From Blastomussa wellsi (taxonomy: Eukaryota > Cnidaria > Anthozoa > Scleractinia > Plerogyridae): a DNA stretch of 64,000 nt. A program made the translations under genes and the position numbers. Shown here piece by piece: positions 14,901 to 22,700 of this stretch. The stretch lies in contig OX393563.1 of assembly GCA_947652115.1 (NCBI GenBank), positions 4,958,776-5,022,775 on the forward strand. Reading direction: 5' to 3'. Numbering within the stretch: position 1 is the first letter of the stretch; every line of letters starts with the position of its first letter. The notes beneath the pieces were generated by a model that did no database searches, was not told where the DNA came from, and worked only from the letters and a program-made list of their open reading frames with translations.

Positions 14901-15776
14901 AATAATGCGTTCAATCCTGGACATAAGTGCAGGTGTGGGTGCCCGAGTGGGGAGGCCCTTCCAACTCACAATTTGACTGTATTTTCGCCAAAGTTATGTT
15001 TTGGTTTCACTATAGTTTTTTAAAAGCACGTTCAGTTTTAAAGTAAACTTCGAAAGTTAAGATGTCAAATGTGGCCGGTAACATCCACTGGACTTCAACA
15101 GAATGAGTTGTTTTTAAAATTAGTTTTTGATACAAGAAGGTGAGATTATTTTAAGCGTTGTAGCGTATAAGGATGTATTATGAAGTTGCTACTAACTTGT
15201 AGTCCAGAGACTATGTGAAAAGTTTGATTTCAATTGTTTTTTTAAACACTTGTTTCTTCAAGCGCCTTTTCAAATAGGGAAGTTCAATTGTTGTAGGTAC
15301 CTGTTGAGATGTTGACATGCCTGCACAGCAATTTGACATTCCATAACTTTAGAAAATATTTATTACTTCGTAAGCACAATTTTGAAGTCGATTATATTAA
15401 AATTTGTCCCAGTTTCAGTTTAGCACAGCTAATGATGATGATATTGCAGCAACTTAAGGCGAAACTGTCAACAATAGTAGTAACTTTAAATTCATAAAAA
15501 TCAAGTTATGTTGCGACTGCATTTGTCATAGTTAAAATTACTTATTATGAACGCTCATGAAAATAAAAATTAAAGTCAAGTAAGGCATGTTTACTCCTAC
15601 AATAGGTGGCAAGTATGATAAATAATGTCTCATTTGCCCGTAAAGATATGACCAGACACAGACAAAGGAGTATTTCAACCAGTCATTGACCTACCTTCGC
15701 GTTTCTTTGCCTCCAAAATAAACCAACAAAACTTGCACATGAAAATGCCAATGAACAAAATAGGTACACGTCTCAT
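1..15776 (-). CDS. Gene A1: secreted PA14 / AbfB-like / proline-rich protein (3' end outside window)
   Basis: Thirteen exons join in frame on the minus strand: 15776-15695, 13528-13457, 12627-12400, 11707-11596, 11231-11047, 7906-7662, 6476-6122, 5425-5307, 3972-3828, 3413-3066, 2497-2295, 1620-1413 and 841-1 (running off the window), about 1047 codons so far. All splice ends are AG/GT and the phases agree. Order: signal peptide (1-27), propeptide-like linker (28-51), PA14-like domain (52-226), Ala-rich segment (227-308), Gly/Gln-rich segment (309-426), AbfB-like beta-trefoil (427-630), unassigned module (631-767), long Pro-rich tract (768 on). It is closest to A2, whose last exon lies just upstream. 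A Cys-rich C-terminus like A2's is expected beyond base 1 but not visible. Two donors are weak (GTTTGC at 11046, GTTTTT at 5306), so minor splicing errors or decay are possible. Extracellular structural role inferred. Confidence 0.83.
1413..2497 (-). other. A1 unassigned beta-rich module
   Basis: Exons 2497-2295 and 1620-1413, separated by a phase-0 intron. It starts CLNFTFWNNAGVPVILFSS, carries a KPEGYLFAGPRLHLHYVI motif, then a very basic KRGRRR patch, then a VTFWAKDPNGKREILLDGKK strand pair. The same order occurs in all four genes. It may be another trefoil or a lectin-like sandwich, but I do not recognise the family. Confidence 0.6.
2600..2790 (-). mobile_element. tRNA-derived SINE in A1 intron
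   Basis: Minus strand 2739-2668 reads like a tRNA, with A-box TAGCTCAGTTGGTAGAGCA and B-box GGCTTCGAATCC. The tail repeats GAAGCC and an AAATTCACTGCGACGATC-type motif occurs on both sides. Imperfect arms and C instead of U at position 33 argue against a working tRNA. Confidence 0.6.
3066..5425 (-). other. A1 AbfB-like beta-trefoil
   Basis: Exons 5425-5307, 3972-3828 and 3413-3066. The hallmark is the repeated trefoil strand LSFESMCAPGYYIRQKNYKF, close to the AbfB (arabinofuranosidase B, CBM42) consensus of S-x-x-S-x-x-x-P-G-x-Y-I/L-R-x-x-N-Y. It is followed by a D-A-S-A-A-F-F-Q-V strand and a second GWFICR element. In known AbfB domains this fold binds sugars; a matrix role here is inferred. 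Confidence 0.6.
4020..5300. other. A1 intron without recognised genes
   Basis: Apart from the A-rich tract at 4021 I see nothing with coding support here. The open frames at 4039-4278 and 4681-4911 have no recognisable protein features and no homology to neighbouring exons. Confidence 0.5.
5777..5794. repeat. Poly-G run (18 G)
   Basis: Uninterrupted G tract inside an A1 intron. Similar runs occur near 12267-12279, 13910-13924 and 35296-35310. They may be slippage-prone or G-quadruplex forming. Confidence 0.8.
6122..7906 (-). other. A1 Ala-rich and Gly/Gln-rich segments
   Basis: Exon 7906-7662 encodes an Ala/Gly/Lys-rich run with small residues every few positions (AAKAGAKAGASIGANEALKS and onward) that could form a tightly packed helix. 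After a phase-0 intron, exon 6476-6122 opens with a short strand (IFNIYTANGSVIP), then a low-complexity Gly/Gln/Thr part (repeated G-Q-T/V-x-L-T-G-Q), and ends in a basic segment (FSRQRNFLDPRGF). The Gly/Gln part has no collagen Gly-X-Y periodicity. Confidence 0.65.
8017..8868. mobile_element. Harbinger-like DNA element with TTA target duplication
   Basis: Terminal inverted repeats of about 24 bp (GGTAATCCGTCTCAAGTTAT on the left, its complement on the right) bound bases 8020-8865. Both sides are flanked by TTA (8017-8019 and 8866-8868). A 3-bp TWA duplication is typical of PIF/Harbinger. The element carries minus-strand open frames but no visible transposase, so it looks non-autonomous. It sits in the A1 intron between the PA14 and Ala-rich exons. 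Confidence 0.6.
8042..8720 (-). pseudogene. Element-borne protein of unknown function (two offset frames)
   Basis: The frame 8720-8469 starts MAEGLEKFFVER and becomes very acidic (ESSREDSECSNKEEE). A second frame, 8443-8042, encodes a basic then amphipathic helical protein (KLLRQRKTESLNFYPKK; VEELYESLEGKREEL; FIDEFVEVIREVFYERIPP). The frames differ; joining them would need a frameshift or removal of about 28 bp, too short for a normal intron. Both lie inside the inverted repeats of the TTA-flanked element, so this may be its accessory DNA-binding protein, possibly broken. Function not recognised. Confidence 0.4.
8869..9256. mobile_element. MITE with AAGGG(G/A)(C/A)AGTCTCACG ends
   Basis: Left end AAGGGGCAGTCTCACG and right end CGTGAGACTTTCCCTC are inverted, flanked by TA. 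It abuts the Harbinger-like element directly. A diverged copy without its right end is at 52958-53230. Confidence 0.55.
9324..9384. repeat. (ATC)n microsatellite
   Basis: About 20 near-perfect CAT/ATC triplets within an A1 intron. Confidence 0.9.
9710..10220 (+). pseudogene. Non-LTR retrotransposon reverse-transcriptase C-terminal remnant
   Basis: The frame 9710-10057 contains MVYKSLNGLAPNYFSSKF, LPRTNYYKNSFAY and GAVLWNSLPSVAR, which are characteristic C-terminal strings of LINE-type reverse transcriptases. It ends in a stop and is followed by an ATG/GAT microsatellite tail near 10197-10213. The upstream catalytic part is missing: a 5'-truncated LINE copy in an A1 intron. Confidence 0.65.
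10229..10990. repeat. Two opposed copies of an ACCATACCCTATCCCGCG-type repeat
   Basis: Bases 10229-10445 carry AAAAACCATACCCTATCCCGC...CCATATATGGGAGTA, and 10640-10985 carry the same motifs reversed (TACTCCCTTATATGGACTA...AGCGTATGGTTTTT). Related copies are at 49370-49450 and 52300-52680. No protein family recognised. Confidence 0.5.
11805..11935 (+). mobile_element. Penelope-like element end with hammerhead-like motif
   Basis: CGACGAAGGGCTAACGCTCG followed by AAACGTCAGC fits a degenerate hammerhead ribozyme core: a CGA(C)GA box, a GGGC-loop-GCTC stem, then GAAAC. It precedes ATCAACCCAGTTGATAAAAC and a CACCGACGCAGCACCACAG tail. Similar pieces are at 34820-34930 and, reversed, 62956-63042. 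The Penelope link is from recall of the family. Confidence 0.45.
12040..12300. repeat. Low-complexity tract after A1 PA14 exon 1
   Basis: (TGAT)n at 12052-12071, an AT-rich block, and a 13-G run near 12267. No coding signal. Confidence 0.6.
13457..13528 (-). other. A1 exon 2: short propeptide-like linker
   Basis: A 72-bp phase 1-1 exon with TTTTCAG acceptor and GTATGT donor, encoding a 24-residue charged stretch (VEKDGKTLYTTRDE...). It sits where B and C have their RRKR exons but has no tetrabasic site; the only dibasic site nearby is AKKR at the end of exon 1. Confidence 0.6.
13985..14620. repeat. Dispersed repeat with embedded palindrome
   Basis: A palindrome at about 14088-14185 (AACAATTATTCCACGAGCGC...GTTGGATATGAG and its reverse) lies in a longer repeat whose parts (TTATCCCATGCCTTGA, AATCAGGAGC, CACAAAAGTTTCC, GCGTTCAT) recur at 44727-45480. 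It is in the A1 intron between exons 1 and 2. Confidence 0.55.
14636..14710 (+). repeat. GGGGCGGATCCAGGATTTTT-type repeat
   Basis: A short motif (GGGGCGGATCCAGGATTTTT...GGAGGGGGTGCACC) that I recall as common in invertebrate repeat elements. No coding content seen from 14620 to 15690. Confidence 0.4.
15695..15776 (-). other. A1 exon 1: signal peptide
   Basis: ATG at 15776 opens a 27-codon exon starting MRRVPILFIGIF, with a hydrophobic core and then the basic AKKRE. It ends in a GTAGGT donor in phase 1. The ATG context and 5' leader resemble A2 exon 1 (both read ...ACATGCAGTATGAGA), which supports the start. Confidence 0.75.
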
Positions 15777-15848
15777 ACTGCATGTTCATTACATGAGAAT
15801 CAGATTCGAGTGAAATGCGTAATTCGTCTTCAAAGCGTTTATCAACGT

Positions 15849-15857
15849 AAAATATAG
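15849..15857 (-). promoter_or_regulatory. Possible TATA box of gene A1
   Basis: CTATATTTT on the minus strand about 75 bp upstream of the A1 ATG. Gene A2 has a similarly placed CTATATAC. A start about 30 bp downstream would give a short leader matching the conserved sequence before both ATGs. Speculative. Confidence 0.3.
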
Positions 15858-16409
15858 CATTTTCTATTTCTTTTGTTCTAAAGGCGTGAATTTCATGACC
15901 AATACACCACCCGCTGATAATTGGTCGGTCGTGTCATCGAATACGTCATGATGTAATCCAAAGTAGACCAAAGTAAGAAGCCAAAGCTTAAGGGTTGAAA
16001 ACTGTGGCCCAGAAGTGTATCCTTTAAAATAATTTCGATATGCAGTGAGAGGGGAGACTGATTATTAAAAGTTGCATGTGAAAGGAACATTTAATTAAGT
16101 TTGTTGGATTGTACATGAACTCATGCAATGGGAATTGAAACGTCGTTGCCTTTTAACTCTTGGAAAATGCTGGAAATGCCATTTCTAAGTGTCTAGATTT
16201 CAAAATTTTCCGAAAGGGGGTGGGGGAAGCTGGGGTGGTGCATGTTCCCAGACCCCGTAAAGATTCGCGCCTTTGGTCCCCGATTTCACAGCCATCTACT
16301 TTACTTTACCTTCCCAGCCTCCTTCTTTAAAACTTCTCTTCCTTCCATTTTGAGCGCTTTTTCAAAAACCTAAAACGCCGGGCTCGATAGACGTTTTAGA
16401 AATAATCAA

Positions 16410-16763
16410 CCCACATTCTTTTTAACATCAAAGTTTTATTAACACTGATTCAATGGAACACATCCGAATTTAACAGCAAAAAGGCGTTTGAACAAAGGAA
16501 AGAGTTGCGTTACAAATTAATTCGCTGTTTACAAAATTATGCTAAAATATTCAACTCAATGTGTATTATACACCCCATGAAAAATGCATGTTTGAACCTA
16601 CTTTAATGCTAATTCCACCGTTATTTTCTTTCGTTTCAAAAAAGCAGTTTTACGAAGGAATGCTTTGTGTGGTTCAGATAATACTGTTTGAGCCACCTTG
16701 AAGTAACGACAAAATTATTGCCGCGAGATTACCACTAATTTGGGACGTGATCCACAAAGCTAC
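16410..16763 (-). other. A2 last exon and 3' UTR
   Basis: The acceptor TTTTTGCAG is followed by G (finishing the Trp codon) and TAG, so the exon is almost all 3' UTR. It runs to the AATAAA at 16440-16435. Confidence 0.6.
16435..16440 (-). terminator. Poly(A) signal of gene A2
   Basis: AATAAA on the minus strand, about 320 bp after the A2 stop codon (16762-16760). It places the A2 mRNA end near 16410-16420, about 640 bp before the A1 ATG. Confidence 0.6.
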
Positions 16764-19700
16764 CTGCAAAAAGTTAATTCAAAAAGGAATGCATTAAGCT
16801 AACAAAATATAAAAATATAACATTTTATTGTTTTCGGTTCGAAAACAAATTTTGTATCATTCTGTGGTTAGTTTTGCAGTTCATATGGGTCATTTATCCA
16901 TTAAGACAACTGTTAGTAGGTATCTGCTATAGTACAAAAATATGGCATCCACGCATGCGCATTGGAAAAAAGTGTTCCATAATAGCATGTTACTCTTAAT
17001 CTTGTTTGACTGAGAAAGATCCTCCACTTTTACTGTTAGTGGGATCCATTGCTCATTCGATCACGTTTTCTACTGCACCCGTACATTCACGTGACGACAT
17101 TCTGGAGAAAAAGGAAAAAGAAAGCCAGGAAAGATGTGCAAACGTCTATTTAACCTCGGCACCCTAAATATGATGAATCCAAAAATCATAGATTTTGGAA
17201 TGTGGAAACCTTTGCCGGAGCATAAAAGATTGTCCCAGTGACTCAACCACAGCCAATCAATTCTATGTAACAACAACAACAACCATTTTACTTTGCTAGA
17301 TATATAGTAAATAATGCAGCAAAAAATAAACTTAAATAAGCAAAAAACAACTCGGAATATGCTAATACTATTTCAACACTAATGAATGTTTATAAACTGG
17401 TGTCTATAAATTACACTCACCAAGTGCAGTAGCCCCATCTTTTGTCGAGATCAAAAACTTTTGTGACAGAGCACCATTTCTTGACTGCATCTTGAGCGGT
17501 GCATCTCCAGTAAACTGCTCCCTTGTAAATAAAGGGAAACTTACAACAGGCTCCATTTGCACTTCCACCGACTGTGGCGGCACTACCTTTACAATCTGGA
17601 AGACAAAGTAGACTAGCGCTAAAAAAATATTGTCTGCATAGACACTTTGCATAAATGGTGTCCGCATTTGAAATTACAATACTTATACATCCTAAGCCTC
17701 AAATTCACGTATTTTGTCTAAAAACATCCAAACGAGGCTAAGGATTTATGAAATATTGTTATTCAAATTTGGGCTCCATTCATGCAAAGTGTTTATAGGA
17801 AATTAAAGGACAAAATTGCATGTTTAATTGTAAGTCAATGATATTAAAGATACGACCGAAGAAAATCACCAATAACATGACAATGTATGTTCTGAACATC
17901 CCTGCAGTGTAAAGGTATCCAATATTCAGGCAAATTACAAGACACAGAAAATCAATGATCAGTTTGTCCCCCTTTACTGTCGGACTATCGTTTAATACGA
18001 ATGGGAAATTGTAATTACCCAGCGCAGCAGTATTCCGCTGTTGCTGCTTAATGTTTTCATTGCTGAGTCTTTTACAACAGTCTTTGGAACACATCTCCGG
18101 GCATACTTTTTTACATACATCTGGACACGGTAACTTTGAGCGGATCATTATAGACGACGTTACAGGCGATTGCAAATCCATGAAAGGAACTTCGCTCTCT
18201 CCAGGCAGCCCACGGTAATTACCAAAACCTAAGTTCTTCATGATCGCTGGATGTGTCAAGAACTTGTTTCTTTTATTCGCTGCCTTGCAGCATTGTGGTG
18301 GGCAGTTGCCATGGCAACTAGGATAGCAGTTGGTCGGGCACGGCAGGCTAACAGTATATGATAATGTGTTACGGTTAATCCCTTGCTGTGTACTTGTACA
18401 ACAATCCGCTGGACAGTAACTAACGCACGTGCTGTAGCAGATCTGTGGGCAGTATGTTGTCGCAGGAGGCGGACTGGGCACGTAAGGAGAAGCAGGAGGA
18501 AAATTACAGCAACGAACGGGACAGTCTGGTTCGCAGCTCTTGCCACAGATAGCTGGACACGACTGAGATGTCTGCTGGAGTGCAGAAACTTGCTGAACCT
18601 GTTACGATTGACAAGAAGGAACTGTTCATTTTAAAGCAGTAATGTGTACCTCTGGGGTTTCAGTCGTGATAAGTCAACCGAATGAAAAGTGCTAACAGAA
18701 CGAGAAGCAAAATATATGTGGGTCATGAAGTTGTAGAACCTCACTTCTAACTGTCACATGGCATCCTAGAAATTCGAGAATTTGAATAAAGGAATCTCTC
18801 ACTACTTATATCAAAATTTTATTCTTAGGTTTTGAAATCCTATCTTTAATAGTGTATGCCAAAAATAGCCTCTCCCCCCTCCTCATTGAGTGAATTGATC
18901 AGTTGCTAATAATGCCTGAATGCATCAAAAAAATGAAATAATCAACGCTTTGACAAATAATTCAGCTGTTACCTGGATTGGCTGAGGTGCTGCAACAGGT
19001 TGAATTTGCGCAACTGTCTTGCTCGTTATTCCCTTCACACAGCAGTAATCAGGGCACGTGTTGACACACTTACCGTCGCAATCTGAGGAACATGGTGCAA
19101 AGGCGATCTTGGGCTGAGGCACCGAGCCAGGGGCGTCACCTGTCGACCGATAAAAAAGGTATCCGTACGATGGTAACCATTTCTTTTGATTAAAATAAAA
19201 TAACAGAGGGAATAGGCTATGGCGCATTCGCAAAATTGGTTTCGTCAATTTTTTTAACAATGAAAATAAATTAGAATTTGATAACTACTGTTTTTTGTGG
19301 AGAAGGGAAAACGAAGAATCAGCAACGAAACCGCGAAACGAATATAAAACTAAACCCACACACAATGACAAGAGGCGAGTGCTGTCACCAGTGCGTCATC
19401 TCTGCTCCCCTTTGTTAAACTGTTGACAATAATTTCAAGACCTCTTTCAATTTGTGAAAAGCGTATTGTTATAGCAAGTAAAATACACGATATTTAACAA
19501 AACGTTTCCTCACCTCCACAAAAGCCCCACCGTTTGTCCACGTCATAGTTGTAGGTGGTGGCACACCAAGGCTTGGTTTCATCTTGAGTCGTGCAAGTCG
19601 CGAACATTTTACCACCATATGTGAACGGAAAATGACAGCAGTTACCATTTGAATTACCACCGTAACACAAAAAGCAGCTTGCACAGAATCCCCACTGCTT

Positions 19701-22700
19701 ATCGGTGTCATAATTAGTCGAGGTTGCGCACCAGCGATAGCCTCGCTCAGCTCTTGTACAGCGGTGCTGTGGGTTTCCTTGGTAGATGAAAGGGAACATA
19801 CAGCAAGCGCCCTTTGAGGTCCCTCCATGAGTGGGCATGCAGCCTGCATGTTGAAATGTTCGAGAAGGAGTGATGTTTACACTATGTATCTTTGAAGAGC
19901 ATGCATTTGAATTTTTGCGAGGCTACAAAAATTCCACACATGCACAGGAAAATCATCACAATATTGAGTGTGCTTACCTTGGATTGTCAATAACCCTGAA
20001 ATCAATGACATCATAGTCATCAGAATTTGAAATATAATTTTGTAAAATTTTAACGTCCTGCTCCTTAAAATAACATACAGGTTTACTCACCGGAGACTGG
20101 AGGAAGAGTAGCCATTGGAGGAAGTGTTGGTAAGGTAACCGAAACAACTGGTGGAGGTGTCTCTGGAGGTGCAGGGGCTAACACACATGGAGGCGGCGCA
20201 CGAGGTGTTTGAGGGCTTCCAGGCGGTGAGCACGGCTGTTGAGAAGGTGGGGGAGGATTTGGCGGTGGGACAGGAAGGGGAGAACACGAAGGTATCACTC
20301 CAGGGGAACAAGGGAGCAGGACAGAAGGACCAGGGACAGGCTTGCATGGGGGAGTACCAGGAGGTAGAGGACCAGACGAAGGTGAACAAGGTGGAAGATT
20401 TGTGACAGGTGGGGCCGTCGAGAGGCATGGGCGAAGAGTCGAAAGAGGTTCCCCTGGGACTGCAGGCTTGCAAAGCGAAAGGGTCATTGTAGTAGTAGAC
20501 GAGGTTTTTGGAGGAGGAGGAGAAGGGGGTGGCGGTGCTTTTATTGGCTTTATGGATGGAGGAGCAGGTTCTGGTGTTGCTGGTGGCGGGGGTGGCGGTG
20601 CGTAGGTTGCTTTTGTGGGTGGCGGAAAGCGTGGAGGGTGAGTGTGGAAGTGGATGTGTATATGGGGAGTTTTTGCTGTCGTGGGAAGAGGTGGTGGTGG
20701 GGGTGACGTAATTGGTATAGGTGGTGGAGCTGGCGGTAGGGTTGTAGATGAAGGAGGTGGTGTAGGTTTCACTGTTGTTGTTTTCGTTGTCGGTTTCGTT
20801 GTTGAGGGACCTGTAATGTGAAAAAAAGGCAGAATCGTGAAGGCTCCATAATAATGATAATGATAATGATAATGAGCTACGAAAACACCTAAGGAATATG
20901 AAATAGCTATGTAAATATTAAAAGTATAATGAAACGCGTGAGCCAAGTTCCAAGTTGAGGGGACAGGAAACTTGGTACCTTCCTTTCCACATGAAAATAA
21001 TTAACGAAAAGAGTCCATAGATATAAATTAATTTAACGTTCAAACGCAACTGATGATGAGGCGATTGTACGAGAAAGAGCAAACAAAGGAGGAAAAATTT
21101 TACATTCTTTGTTGCAAAAAATGAACGAACGGTAATCAATCCCTCGACAATCAATGTTGCGATTTTCAAGGAGTATCGCCTCAAACTGAACCCATTCATG
21201 TGTTCACAACTTATTATCGGCGCTCACAAACAAAATGTGTTATGTTTTAAGTAATTTTGTTTGTTATTTTTTTTCGTTGATCACTTTCTTTGACTTTTTA
21301 TTCTTTGTTATTAGTTGGGGGTTAAAGCCCCCAGCCCCTCCCCCTGTGAGGTCCGGCCCCAGTTATATTTGTCTGTGGTTTCCTTTAACCAGGCAGAAAA
21401 AAAAAGAATTTGTAAATCACTCGCCTACTGCTTGTGATTTACAAATTCTTCTCGTGTTCTACCAACATCCCGCGTGGTCTATCAGCCTATAACCATAGTA
21501 ACTTATGGTCTATTGCTTAAATTCAATGGCATTTTACATTCATGTCCAAGATATCATGCTTTTTTTTACTATATTTAATCCAGTTATATATTTTTTACAT
21601 ACTAGATTTTGGTCTTGATGTGACTGTCACTTGAACATAGTGCCAACAGTGAAGGCCAGGAATCGCGTAAACCTTTTTCTTTCCGTCCAGAAGAATTTCA
21701 CGCCTCCCGCTGGGATCTTTGGCCCAGAAGGTTACAATTTGCCTAGCTGCTATTTTAGGCCTGTCAAGATAAACCTGCTGACTGTCGCTTAATTCATTCA
21801 TTACCTGTAAATTAGAGTAAATTAAGGTGATGCAGATCATTTCAAATAACCAACATCAAGGTTGAACAAATATTCTAAGAAATGGTTACCTTTGGCTATC
21901 TGTTAACGTTACAAAACAATACGAAAAGCTAGCTAATTTGAGTTGTGTTTTGGCTCAACAACGAAATCGACGGAAATTTTGCAAGATTACCTCGGACAGA
22001 ACCTCCACATCATCTCCTCGCCGTCCTCTCTTATGTGGTATTTTTTGCAAACCTAGAACTTGACCGTCGCGAATAACATAATGAAGATGTAACTTAGGTC
22101 CTGTTACCAAATAACCTTCTGGCTTAAGACTGGAATAGAGAATGAAAGGCACCCCAGCAGTGTTCCAAAAAGTAAAGTTGAGACAGGGACCTAAATGGAG
22201 ACAAAGGGTGGCTAAAGTAAATTACTCGATTTTTATTCATCTAAATAAATATGCATACACAAAACCCTGGGTTAAAAGGTTAACAAAGAAAGACCCCAAG
22301 AAATCTAACAACTTCGCCATATTTGGGAGGGCGCGACATGATTTGAAGACTTAGGAGATTCAAGAAATAATGATAACCATTTACCACGCTTCCTAAAAGC
22401 TACTAGGAAACTGTTTTTTTATTCACTGTACGTGTTTTGCTTTGTTTACTAGCTCTTTTGTTGTAGTGAAGTGTTACACAAGTTTTGTTCCGTACTATTT
22501 ATTTAGTATTGTGGTCTTATTTTCTTGTTTTGTTCAATTAAAAAATGGAAACTGTTTGGTATGTAAAGGGAATGGTCAAGTAATTTGACTTTTCTTTGGC
22601 AATTATCTTCCACCGAAAGACAATGTTTTAAACGTTAAGATATATTTTCGCTCGCACGAGCCATTGATTTTAAACTCATTTACCGTCATCTTTGTGTGGT

